From Bacillota bacterium (lineage in GTDB: Bacteria > Bacillota > Clostridia > Saccharofermentanales > Fastidiosipilaceae): a DNA stretch of 40,515 bases. The notes beneath the pieces are model-generated. The model saw nothing but the letters and a program-made list of their open reading frames with translations. It was not told the origin of the DNA and did not search any database. The DNA lies in assembly GCA_030057555.1 (NCBI GenBank), contig JASGUU010000090.1, positions 1 through 40,515 of the forward strand, read 5' to 3'. This document shows positions 27,033 to 35,699 of the stretch, in pieces. The translations under genes and the position numbers were made by a program. The number at the start of each line of letters is the position of its first letter. Position 1 is the first letter of the stretch.

Positions 27033-27929
27033 CTACCCTTTTACACCGCCGATCGCCAAACCTTGAACGAAGTATTTCTGCATAAATGGGTACAGACACA
27101 TAACGGGAAACATGGTGATGACGATGCTTGCCATTTTTACACCATCAGTAAAAGGTACAATTCCGGCTTCCTGCAGATGAGATGACATAACTTGAGCGCC
27201 AGTGGACTGAATAATCCCCCTAAGCACCAATTGCAGCGGCTGCTTGTAGGCGGTTTTGATAAACAGCATTCCGTTCCACCATTCGTTCCAGCGCTCAATG
27301 CCATAGTAGAGAGTGAAAGTCACTACCATGGGCATCGAGAGGGGAAGTATGATTCTAAAAAGAATCACTAAATCTGAAGCGCCGTCGATTCTGGCGGATT
27401 CTTCGAGCTCAACCGGGAGAGAGGCAAAGTATTTCCGCATGACAGTCATATACATAATGGAGATACCAGTAGGAAGTACCATGGACATCAAGGTGTCCAT
27501 TAGACCCATATCTTTTATCAGCAGGTAATAGGGAATCAGGCCACCATTAAAATACATTGTAAAAATGACAGCATATAAAAAGAATTTCTTCCCGGGAAAT
27601 TCGTTATTGAAACAGTAAGCCATTAGAACTGTAAGGATCATGTTATAAACAACGCCAAACAATGTGATAATTATGGTAACTCCCAGTCCGGTAAATATGA
27701 CCTTTGATTCAAAAACAATCTGATAGGAGGTAAGAGTCAGATTCTTGGGAAACAGCATGAATGGTGTCTTTACGTAATCTGCCTGTGGCGTAAAGGAAAC
27801 AAGAATGGAATTATAAAATGGATAGAGAATGAGCAAAGCAAAAATTGACATGAAAAGGATGTTGATGATATCAAACCAATTATTACGAACTATCTGATTT
27901 CTCATGTTGCGTTTGGCTAGAGTTGTCAT
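27033..27929 (-). CDS. Carbohydrate ABC transporter permease (LplC/YtcP type), importer 2
   Basis: This 298-residue protein has six membrane segments, starting WFDIINILFMSIFALLILYPFYNSILVSF. The EAA loop is LEESARIDGASDLVILFRIILPLSMPM and the tail YPFMQKYFVQGLAIGGVKG, as in YtcP. ATG 27929 follows CAGGAGAG. It lies 15 bp after the partner permease and forms with it the channel of importer 2. The sequence is AT-leaning at third codon positions. Confidence 0.93.
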   Translation of the reverse strand: MTTLAKRNMRNQIVRNNWFDIINILFMSIFALLILYPFYNSILVSFTPQADYVKTPFMLFPKNLTLTSYQIVFESKVIFTGLGVTIIITLFGVVYNMILTVLMAYCFNNEFPGKKFFLYAVIFTMYFNGGLIPYYLLIKDMGLMDTLMSMVLPTGISIMYMTVMRKYFASLPVELEESARIDGASDLVILFRIILPLSMPMVVTFTLYYGIERWNEWWNGMLFIKTAYKQPLQLVLRGIIQSTGAQVMSSHLQEAGIVPFTDGVKMASIVITMFPVMCLYPFMQKYFVQGLAIGGVKG

Positions 27930-27944
27930 TGTCGTACTCTCCTG

Positions 27945-28898
27945 TCAAAGAATCCCGGTTCCGCTAAGGCGGACGCAAATCCAGTTGGTCGTAAGCAACA
28001 GGACACAGTTGGTTATTCCCTTGAATAACCCAACAGCAGCGCTTAAGCCGAAATTCGCAGGACGCTGGAATGTGATGCGAAATACATAAGTATCTATAAT
28101 GTCGGAGACTTCATATACTGCAGGGTTATAGATATTAATGATCTGCTCGAAACCTGCATCCATGATGCTTCCCATGCGCATGATCAGGGTAACTACAACA
28201 ATCATGGAAATACCCGGCCAGGTAATATATCGCATTCGATGCCAGCGATTCGCTCCATCTATGGTAGCAGCTTCATACAAAGTGGGGTCAATGGATGTAA
28301 TTGCTGCCAAATACATGATGCAATTCCAACCGGATTCCTTCCAGGCCTGCAGAAACACAAGTAGCCATCTGAATATTCTTTTATCCGTTAAAAACTGGAC
28401 ACGGTCAAAATTCAACACAGCAAGCAAATTGTTGATGGCGCCATTTGTGCTCAACATGTTGAGCACCATACCTGATACGATAACCCACGATAAAAAGTGA
28501 GGAAAAGTATAAATTGTTTGTACTGTGCGCTTGAATTTTCTCTGTCGAATCTCGTTCAACAAAACTGCCAATACTATTGGGATGGGAAAGCAGATCAGAA
28601 TCTGCATATAGGCAATGATCAGGGTGTTACGGACAGCAATCCAAAAGTCACCATCAATAAACAGGAGGTTAAAGTTGCTGAATCCGATCCATGGGCTACC
28701 AGTTATTCCAAGGTTCACAGCATACTTCTTGAAAGCGAGCTGCACACCATAGATCGGTATATACTTAAAAATCGCAAAATAGGCGAGACCAGGCAACAAA
28801 AGGAGATAGATATACCGTTTTCTCCAAATTGCAGCGAACAGAGTCTTTGATTGCCGTGAAGGCTTGACGGAATGAGTAGATAATTCTGATTTATTCAT
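27945..28898 (-). CDS. Carbohydrate ABC transporter permease (LplB/YteP type), importer 2
   Basis: This 317-residue integral membrane protein starts with a hydrophilic 25-residue tail, then YIYLLLLPGLAYFAIFKYIPIYGVQLAFK, the family signature. The EAA loop reads YEAATIDGANRWHRMRYITWPG. It pairs with the YtcP-like permease downstream. ATG 28898 follows AAAGGAGG. It is 55 bp downstream of the UxuA-like gene, so it is probably in the same transcript. Confidence 0.93.
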   Translation of the reverse strand: MNKSELSTHSVKPSRQSKTLFAAIWRKRYIYLLLLPGLAYFAIFKYIPIYGVQLAFKKYAVNLGITGSPWIGFSNFNLLFIDGDFWIAVRNTLIIAYMQILICFPIPIVLAVLLNEIRQRKFKRTVQTIYTFPHFLSWVIVSGMVLNMLSTNGAINNLLAVLNFDRVQFLTDKRIFRWLLVFLQAWKESGWNCIMYLAAITSIDPTLYEAATIDGANRWHRMRYITWPGISMIVVVTLIMRMGSIMDAGFEQIINIYNPAVYEVSDIIDTYVFRITFQRPANFGLSAAVGLFKGITNCVLLLTTNWICVRLSGTGIL

Positions 28899-28953
28899 CT
28901 GTTCGCCTCCTTTGCTTAATGTCGTATTTCAGAATGAACTTGCACAATCGCTT

Positions 28954-30021
28954 CTATGAGACTTGAACACCATCGACGAGACCTTTTAAATAAGCGGTAA
29001 AGTAAGCTTCACAGGCGTAGTGGCCACCAACCATATCGATCAGATGGTCATTCATTACGGCACCGTCATATCCACCGTCATGCAGGACCTTGACAATGTT
29101 TCCCAAGCTGGCGTATCCGCCATCAGGGAAAGTCTCAGAGAAACCACCGGGGGCACTAAGCGGATTGGTGACATTCCGAAGGTGCAGCTTGAATAACTTT
29201 CTCTCTCCCAAAAAGTATTCGATGAATTCTTCAGGTGTAGAACCGACGACATCAGCACCCTGCAACCAGCAGCCTACACACAGGCATGCTCCGATGTGGC
29301 TGGAGTTCGCCATGGATATTGCCTGTTTATAGCCATCGAACGTTCCGAAGATGGTACGTGGTACTCCCGCCATGCATACTCCCGGCGGATCATCCGGATG
29401 GATACCAATCCGGACATCTGCCGCCTCGGCAACCGGGACCACTCGTTTGATGAAGTATTCGTAGTTCTCCCAAAGCTCGTCTTCAGAATAAGTCCTGCCG
29501 TGGCTTAAAGGCCACTCATAAATATCGCCCATCCAGTGACCTCTATTGGGCTGTTCAAGGTCAAGGCCTCCAGCTGTTGCATGGCCTCGAACTGGTCGAC
29601 GCCGTGTGTCTCGCCATATTCCATTGCCCATATGCGCGTAGGTAGCATAACGAATGCCCGCCGCACCAAGATCACTAATGTACTGAAGGTAACGATCGAT
29701 CATTCTGTCCCGGCCTTCAAGTCCAAGTGTCACTTCGGGCATGTTGTGAAGCAGATCGCTGGCGAGACGATATACCTTAAGTCCATGTTCACCGAGAGCG
29801 TCAACAATTGCCTTGTAACATGAGGCGGAGTGTTCTGGTACTTGATGAGCTCCAATCATGACCCACTCAACACCCATTTGTTGGATGAAACGGACACCTT
29901 CTTGATCCAAATGAATACGACCGCGTTCGTCTCGAGTTATCGGTCCTTCCATTTTGGTTCCAACCTGGATACCTGGTCGGCTGCTTACATAACCTGGGAT
30001 GGTCTTCATTTCATATGACAT
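28954..30021 (-). CDS. Mannonate dehydratase (UxuA)-like enzyme
   Basis: This 355-residue TIM-barrel protein belongs to the UxuA family, which dehydrates D-mannonate to 2-keto-3-deoxy-D-gluconate in hexuronate breakdown. Matching elements are IGIHPDDPPG (His208), LCVGCW (Cys251), KLFKLHLRNV (His280) and VMNDHLID (Asp326), in the order of the Mn2+ ligands known in UxuA. The N-terminal segment is reorganised compared with classical UxuA, so another sugar acid may be the substrate. TTG 30033 is in frame, but ATG 30021 follows TTGGAG. It sits between two complete importers, 66 bp after the importer 3 binding protein with a strong hairpin in between. I do not name it uxuA because specificity is uncertain. 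Confidence 0.8.
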   Translation of the reverse strand: MSYEMKTIPGYVSSRPGIQVGTKMEGPITRDERGRIHLDQEGVRFIQQMGVEWVMIGAHQVPEHSASCYKAIVDALGEHGLKVYRLASDLLHNMPEVTLGLEGRDRMIDRYLQYISDLGAAGIRYATYAHMGNGIWRDTRRRPVRGHATAGGLDLEQPNRGHWMGDIYEWPLSHGRTYSEDELWENYEYFIKRVVPVAEAADVRIGIHPDDPPGVCMAGVPRTIFGTFDGYKQAISMANSSHIGACLCVGCWLQGADVVGSTPEEFIEYFLGERKLFKLHLRNVTNPLSAPGGFSETFPDGGYASLGNIVKVLHDGGYDGAVMNDHLIDMVGGHYACEAYFTAYLKGLVDGVQVS

Positions 30022-30041
30022 GGCAAACTCCAAAAAGGTGG

Positions 30042-30070
30042 ATCAGGGTAGTGCCATGCACTACCCTGAT
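30042..30070 (-). repeat. Perfect 12-bp stem-loop between binding protein and UxuA-like gene
   Basis: ATCAGGGTAGTG (30042-30053) and CACTACCCTGAT (30059-30070) are exact inverted repeats around a 5-base loop. The stem starts 17 bp past the stop of the importer 3 binding protein and ends about 20 bp before the next ATG on the minus strand. A short U-rich CACCTTTTT follows in the minus direction, so partial termination or mRNA protection is plausible. Confidence 0.75.
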
Positions 30071-30087
30071 GTCCTGGCAATTCTGTA

Positions 30088-31725
30088 CTAGCCTTTTCCG
30101 TGAGTCTCGATGAATTCGTCATACTGTGTCTGCACTTCATCGATGATCTTCTGCAGACCATTCGCATACATTTTTTCGTTCAATTCATCGAGTGTTGCCT
30201 GCACATCCTGTGCGGCTCCAGCTTTCAGGATCGGTGCATACTGTGTGCGAATAGCTTCCACTGCTGCATATTCCGTTGTGATGTTCTTCATATCTACGTA
30301 GAAGCCCATGATTTTGCTGCGGCGCGCATTCTGATTGTATTCACGCAGCTCAACATAACGGTCCTCAGGCTGGTTTTCCCAAAGGGTGTTGAGGAACATG
30401 TTCCCGAAAAATGTCTCGAAGCCATATGCATATCCGGTATCCGACTGTGATGTCATGCCTTCCGGCAACTCAAAGTGGCCTTTGGCGTTAACAATATAGT
30501 TTGTTCCCTCAATGCCCGAATTGAAGAGATCCACAATCTCCCTGTCTGTGTGGAACAGGTTGATGACCATCATCGAACGCTCAGCGTCTGCCGTGGTTCT
30601 GGTAATGCATGTTAGAGCCGTTGTGTTTTGATAGGTATTCGTTATTGGCTGCGTGGCTCTCCAGCGATAGAATTCCGTACCGAACAGGACTTCATATGTT
30701 GACAGAGTTGTTGGTGCGCCGCCTCCGCCAACCATCCAGCCTTTTCCGGCCCGGAACATGTCGCCACCACCTGTTGTCGTTGTAGCGGCATCGGGATTGA
30801 TGAGCCCTTCATCCTGCCAGCGCTTGAGTGTTGTATAGCGGTCCAGATCCCATTCTGTCTCATAGTGGTTCATAACCTTGTCTGTCTCGAGATCAACGAT
30901 GAGCAGGTTGACAGCACCATTTAGTTCTTCGTAACGGAAGGGATTGTCTTTAATCGCATCAGTTGTCCACTCCATGTGGACACCTGTACCAGCCGATACA
31001 TAGTACGGGACCATGTCCGGTTCATTATCCTTTATTGTGATAAGCAGTGGCTCGAGATCCTGCAACGTCACCAATTCGTCGATTTTGAACTCATACTTAT
31101 CGCAGATATCTTTGCGAAAGTACCATGCTTCACTTTGTGCGGTCTGTTTCTGACAGGGAATCCCGTATAACACGCCATCAACCTTTGGCGCATCAATAAG
31201 CCCAGGTGTATTTACATCCATCTCAGCCAGCATGTCAGTAGCGAATTCGGCCACAAGCGCATCCAGCGGCAGATACAGATTGTTTGAGACATTTGTATAA
31301 AAACCTGTGTTGGCCTGATCAAAAACGAGATCGACCTGTTCTCCAGACGATAGTGTGAGCGGCATCTTCTGTACCCATTCCTGTCCTGGAACAGGGTACA
31401 CGTGAACAGTGCAGTTGAGCTTGTCTCTGAAATATTCGTCCATTGCCTTTTGAACAGGTTCGGCATTGTCCTGTTCACTGGCCCTGATGTAATAATTCAG
31501 TTCGACAAATGCCAGGTCTTCCGTGAGAGGATTTGTTTCTGGCTTCTTCTCCGTTTCCACATCGGGAGCGGTCGAATCATCTGTGGCTGTCTGAATGTCA
31601 GCTTTCTGATCCGTTACCTCTGCTTGTGTAGTCTTGGTGGCTCCTGATGCACCACAAGAAGCAAGCAGAGAAAGCATAATCAGCGTAAGCATAAACATAC
31701 GGACGATCTTTACTCTGTGTTTCAT
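30088..31725 (-). CDS. Extracellular solute-binding lipoprotein, importer 3
   Basis: This 545-residue lipoprotein has signal peptide MKHRVKIVRMFMLTLIMLSLLASC with Cys24 lipidated, then a Thr/Asp/Glu-rich linker and a type-1 solute-binding fold (FVELNYYIRASEQDN, YFRDKLNCTVHVYPV, YGIPCQKQTAQSEAWYFRKD). It supplies importer 3. The frame extends to 31785, but GGGAGGAAGGG precedes ATG 31725. It is downstream of its two permeases, in the same order as the other two importers of the window, and is followed by a strong hairpin. Confidence 0.92.
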   Translation of the reverse strand: MKHRVKIVRMFMLTLIMLSLLASCGASGATKTTQAEVTDQKADIQTATDDSTAPDVETEKKPETNPLTEDLAFVELNYYIRASEQDNAEPVQKAMDEYFRDKLNCTVHVYPVPGQEWVQKMPLTLSSGEQVDLVFDQANTGFYTNVSNNLYLPLDALVAEFATDMLAEMDVNTPGLIDAPKVDGVLYGIPCQKQTAQSEAWYFRKDICDKYEFKIDELVTLQDLEPLLITIKDNEPDMVPYYVSAGTGVHMEWTTDAIKDNPFRYEELNGAVNLLIVDLETDKVMNHYETEWDLDRYTTLKRWQDEGLINPDAATTTTGGGDMFRAGKGWMVGGGGAPTTLSTYEVLFGTEFYRWRATQPITNTYQNTTALTCITRTTADAERSMMVINLFHTDREIVDLFNSGIEGTNYIVNAKGHFELPEGMTSQSDTGYAYGFETFFGNMFLNTLWENQPEDRYVELREYNQNARRSKIMGFYVDMKNITTEYAAVEAIRTQYAPILKAGAAQDVQATLDELNEKMYANGLQKIIDEVQTQYDEFIETHGKG

Positions 31726-31765
31726 TGTCCCTTCCTCCCTCACAATTAGATTGACACGCAGGCTT

Positions 31766-32707
31766 TCAGCCTTTGACTGCGCCAACGGTCAGGCCGCTGA
31801 TGAAATATTTCTGGAAAAACGGGTAGGCTATAACAATAGGCCCTATAGAGGTAACGGCCATGGCCATGCGTAGAGATTCAGAAGGCATCTTTGCCAGCTC
31901 AATCATTGCTTCTTCAGACGAAAGTGTAGAAATGTTCTGCTGTAAGTACTGAACATTCATGAGTGCACGATTCATAACAAACTGAAGAGGGTATAGTTTT
32001 TTATCTGTTAGGTAGAGAAGAGCTTGAAACCAATCGTTCCAGTACCGGAATACAATAAACAAGCCTATGGTCGCAAGCATGGGCAAGGACAGCGGCAACA
32101 CAATCTGAAACAGAATTCTGCCTTCGCTGGCACCGTCAATACGCGCTGATTCAAGTAACTCACCGGGTATCGTATTGCGAAAAAAAGTGCGGGCAATAAG
32201 GATATAAAATGCACTCCCTATCAGTGGCAGGACTAGAGCCCAGACGGTATTGCGCAAATGCAACAGCCGTACATTAACCAGATATGTAGCCGTCAAACCT
32301 CCGTTAAAGAGCATGGTAAGGACAATAAACATCGAAAAAAAGTTGCGGAAAGGGAAGTCCATTCTCGAAATGGGATATGCATACAGGATGGTGATGAACA
32401 ACGAAATGAATGTGCCAACTATCACAATGAAAAAGGTTACAGAGTATGCATTTATAACCAGATCAGGTTTAGAAAATAAAAACTCATAGGCGTTTAGGGT
32501 CAACTCTCGCGTGAAGAACGTGTAACCGTTCTGCAGAATCAGATTTTCCGGGGTTAGCGAAATGATGACCAGAAGTGCGAGAGGGGCCAGGCAGGCAAGT
32601 GAAAACAGAATAAAGACGATATGGATCGCCAGATTGGCATACCATGGCGACCGGTTTATATGCAAGCTCTTTGCACTAACAGCATTGCGTTTATCATGAT
32701 CTGACAT
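31766..32707 (-). CDS. Carbohydrate ABC transporter permease (LplC/YtcP type), importer 3
   Basis: This 313-residue protein has membrane segments beginning NLAIHIVFILFSLACLAPLALLVIISL. The EAA loop is LLESARIDGASEGRILFQIVLPLSLPM and the tail YPFFQKYFISGLTVGAVKG. The upstream frame extension (to 32806) is an artefact; ATG 32707 follows TAGGAGC. It lies 10 bp after the partner permease, so the two are translated together. Confidence 0.93.
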   Translation of the reverse strand: MSDHDKRNAVSAKSLHINRSPWYANLAIHIVFILFSLACLAPLALLVIISLTPENLILQNGYTFFTRELTLNAYEFLFSKPDLVINAYSVTFFIVIVGTFISLFITILYAYPISRMDFPFRNFFSMFIVLTMLFNGGLTATYLVNVRLLHLRNTVWALVLPLIGSAFYILIARTFFRNTIPGELLESARIDGASEGRILFQIVLPLSLPMLATIGLFIVFRYWNDWFQALLYLTDKKLYPLQFVMNRALMNVQYLQQNISTLSSEEAMIELAKMPSESLRMAMAVTSIGPIVIAYPFFQKYFISGLTVGAVKG

Positions 32708-32717
32708 TGCTTTGCTC

Positions 32718-33677
32718 CTAAAACAGTGCTTGAGAGCTGTCGATCCTGCGAACAACCAGATTGGCTGTGATAACAGTGATAGCGCCAACAAATGACTGGA
32801 ACACACTGGCTGCTGAGGACATGCCGATGTTGTTCATGCTTGTCAATGCACGATAAACATAGGTATCAATGACGTCAGTCACTTCATATAGCATGGTGCT
32901 GTTCATAGTCACTTGATAAAAGAGACCAAAATCAGCTCGGAAAATATTCCCGAGAGCAAGAAGGAACATGATGACCATCGTTGGAATCAGCAACGGAATT
33001 GTTATGTAGCGAATTTGTGCCCATTTGCCTGAGCCATCAATCACTGCTGCTTCGTACAGGTCTTGGTCGATACCTGCTATGGCCGCCAGATAAACCACGC
33101 TTTTGTAACCCAGCTGTTTCCACCAGTGGACCAAAGGTAAGATGACTGGCCAATACTTGGGTTCGGAGTACCAGTTAATCTCTTTTTGCCCGATACGCCT
33201 GAGTACCTGATTAAAAAATCCAAGCTGCGGATGTAAAAATCCGTAGACCAGATAAGCAACAACGACCATTGACAGGAAATAGGGCAGGATAATAATGGTC
33301 TGGTAGATTTTCGAGATTCTCGGTTGCCATAACTCACGCATGGCAACTGCAACAAAAACTGCAAAAAAGACATCGCATATGATGAAAACAGCGTTGTAAA
33401 GCAATGTGTTGCGAGTAATTCTGAAAGCATCTGTAGTGGCAAAGAGAAAGCGAAAATTCTCCAGACCAACAAATGGACTATGCAATATGCCAAGTGAATA
33501 GTCGATTTTTTTAAAGGCGATAACGATGCCAAACATCGGAAGATAATTGAACAAAATGAATACGATCACGCCTGGCAAAAGCATGAACAAAAGTGCCCGA
33601 TAGCGGACTATGCTTTTTCCGAATCTGCGTAGCCAAGCCTGTCGACCAGCGTATTCCCTGTTGTCAACTGAGTTCAT
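32718..33677 (-). CDS. Carbohydrate ABC transporter permease (LplB/YteP type), importer 3
   Basis: This 319-residue protein has the signature YRALLFMLLPGVIVFILFNYLPMFGIVIAFK at the first membrane span and the EAA loop YEAAVIDGSGKWAQIRYITIPLL. It is the promoter-proximal gene of the minus-strand array, which runs permease, permease, lipoprotein, UxuA-like, permease, permease, lipoprotein, dehydrogenase. GTG 33692 is in frame, but ATG 33677 follows GGAGGACAG. It is divergent from the sensor kinase gene, whose product is a good candidate to control it. Confidence 0.93.
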   Translation of the reverse strand: MNSVDNREYAGRQAWLRRFGKSIVRYRALLFMLLPGVIVFILFNYLPMFGIVIAFKKIDYSLGILHSPFVGLENFRFLFATTDAFRITRNTLLYNAVFIICDVFFAVFVAVAMRELWQPRISKIYQTIIILPYFLSMVVVAYLVYGFLHPQLGFFNQVLRRIGQKEINWYSEPKYWPVILPLVHWWKQLGYKSVVYLAAIAGIDQDLYEAAVIDGSGKWAQIRYITIPLLIPTMVIMFLLALGNIFRADFGLFYQVTMNSTMLYEVTDVIDTYVYRALTSMNNIGMSSAASVFQSFVGAITVITANLVVRRIDSSQALF

Positions 33678-33935
33678 GTGACTGTCCTCCACATCTCGAA
33701 GGAAGTGACACTTTCACCTGCTAAATCAAATCTCGCATCTTTCAAGTTTCAGATCAATGCCATAAGTGTTAGATAGATAGCACTAATGAAAGATGTTTCA
33801 CCGAAGAGAACTGTGCACATTGCTTTATGTTTAATTATGTTAAAATAATATCGTTGCTGCTCTTTTGCCCTAAAGCAATCTGCATACAATCCAAGAAATG
33901 AGCGATTGATTGTCTCTCTCAGGGTGAACAACGCC
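33678..33935. promoter_or_regulatory. Divergent control region of importer 3 array and YesM/YesN pair
   Basis: This AT-rich non-coding DNA separates the divergent transporter array and two-component genes. A candidate plus-strand -10, TACAAT, lies at 33885-33890, about 45 bp before the kinase start, with a poor -35. Around 33815-33880 there are repeated TTTA/TAAA tracts (GCTTTATGTTTAATTATG, TAAAATAATA). GCTTTA and TAAAGC (33822-33827 and 33871-33876) form a spaced inverted pair that could be bound by the AraC-type regulator. No minus-strand promoter could be fixed with confidence. Confidence 0.35.
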
Positions 33936-35699
33936 ATGTTTAAGTCTCTGGTATCGAAGATCACATTACTGTTTAGCTGTACGATGACCCTTCTTATTAT
34001 TGTTATCATTGTGGCTATTGGCTGGTCCATCAGGTCGACACGATCACAGGTCGTACAGACTCAGCAGGCATTGCTGGAGTACTATTGTGGTCAGTTCGAC
34101 AGTTCTCTAGACCAGCTTAGAATCCAAATGGCCCAATTCAGTACGCATGATCTGGCAGTTATCACATTGGGGATTTACGAACCATCAGGTGATGCCTATA
34201 TGCTTAATCTGCAGGACTGTTTGCAGTCTCTGCAAAAAACAGTCAATACCAATCCGCTGTTGGAGACATCCTTCCTGTACGCCCAAAAGACCAATGCCAC
34301 ACTAACCGCATCGCGATCGTATACGAGCTACCGAAACCTGTATATCACAAGAAACATTACTAGTTTGCAGAACTGCTGTAGTAGCGTTTCCTCTTCTTCC
34401 TGGGATCTAATACGAGCAGATGGCTATTTTGGTGATAAAAAAGACAATATCTGGACACTCATCAAAATAGTGAAAGCATCTGACGGGGTATGGCTGGGCT
34501 CTCTGGTATCTGCAGCGTCACTGTTGCCGCCACTGTCGTCCATTACAAATACAGAAGGAGCGATTTTTGTTATTGCTGATAAAGAAGGAAATGTTTTAGA
34601 GTCAACAGACGATCTGTCTCTATTTTCTTCGGAATCACTTTCAGAAGCATTTCAGCACAACCATGTAACCTGGATTCGAACCCGTTCGCCAGGTGATAAA
34701 TATGTAGCTGTCTCATTTGACAGCGAACGTGCGCCGATTCGGATTGTTTCCCTTCTACCCGAAAGCTCAGTTATTCGACCGCTGCAAAGTACTATGACTC
34801 TGGCAAAATATCTGCCTTTTGCTCTTATTCTGTTCATCATCGTTTTGTCAATAGCTACCTACCGCAGCCTGAATAAGCCGTTTCAGACATTGACTTCCGG
34901 GATGAGACTGGTATCTACAGGTGATCTATCATATCGTCTCCCCGATGCTTCAACCTCTGAGTTCCGTTATCTGCATCAACAGTTCAACCAGATGGTCGGC
35001 AAAATTGAGTCGTTGAATCGTGATGTGCTGCAGCAGACTGAAAAGACCTACAGGGCGGAAATACGGCATCTTCAGGCTCAGATAAACCCCCATTTTTTCC
35101 AAAATACCCTGAATATTATTTATAGCCTCGCTGCATTGGAACGAACTGAAATGATCCAGCAAATAACACTCTATTTAGCTGAATATTTCCGTTTTATCAT
35201 GAGATCGGGTGATACGCCCGTGACCCTGGCTGAGGAACTGAAGCACGTAAGCAATTACATGGAGATACAAAAGATGCGCTATGCCGGAAGCATTGATTAT
35301 TCGATAACTTGCCCGGATGAACTGACTCGCATACGCATACTGCCACTTACGGTTCAGCCGCTTGTTGAAAACAGTGTAGTACATGGTTTCACAGCTGTTC
35401 GCCCGTTTCGTGTAGCCGTTAATGTTTACCAGGTTGGCTCGCTGGTGTTGATTGATATTAGTGATAATGGAAATGGTATCGACGAAGCAATATTACGACG
35501 GCTAAACTCAGAGACGGAGAACGATACGTATGACAGACACGATCAAATTGGCATTTGGAATGTTGTCATGCGATTGCGTAGATATATTGGTGATCAGTCT
35601 CGAGTGGTCTTTTATAGCGTAGTTGATGAAGGCACTTTGGCGCGCATCGAAATACCGTTTACAGTAGACGAGGACGAAAATGAATCTCTTAATTCTTGA
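33936..35699 (+). CDS. YesM-like sensor histidine kinase
   Basis: This kinase of about 587 residues has an N-terminal transmembrane helix (9-29), an extracellular sensor region of about 260 residues, and a second membrane span near 290-310 (LPFALILFIIVLSIATY). A HAMP-like stretch (SLNKPFQTLTSGMRLVSTGDL) follows, then the His_kinase domain with His386 in AQINPHFFQNTL, and an ATP-binding domain with N-box LVENSVVHGF and glycine motifs SDNGNGI and IGIWNV. Such kinases sense sugars outside the cell and phosphorylate YesN-type regulators. TTG 33906 is in frame; ATG 33936 is preferred. Its end overlaps the regulator gene by 20 bp. Confidence 0.93.
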   Translation: MFKSLVSKITLLFSCTMTLLIIVIIVAIGWSIRSTRSQVVQTQQALLEYYCGQFDSSLDQLRIQMAQFSTHDLAVITLGIYEPSGDAYMLNLQDCLQSLQKTVNTNPLLETSFLYAQKTNATLTASRSYTSYRNLYITRNITSLQNCCSSVSSSSWDLIRADGYFGDKKDNIWTLIKIVKASDGVWLGSLVSAASLLPPLSSITNTEGAIFVIADKEGNVLESTDDLSLFSSESLSEAFQHNHVTWIRTRSPGDKYVAVSFDSERAPIRIVSLLPESSVIRPLQSTMTLAKYLPFALILFIIVLSIATYRSLNKPFQTLTSGMRLVSTGDLSYRLPDASTSEFRYLHQQFNQMVGKIESLNRDVLQQTEKTYRAEIRHLQAQINPHFFQNTLNIIYSLAALERTEMIQQITLYLAEYFRFIMRSGDTPVTLAEELKHVSNYMEIQKMRYAGSIDYSITCPDELTRIRILPLTVQPLVENSVVHGFTAVRPFRVAVNVYQVGSLVLIDISDNGNGIDEAILRRLNSETENDTYDRHDQIGIWNVVMRLRRYIGDQSRVVFYSVVDEGTLARIEIPFTVDEDENESLNS

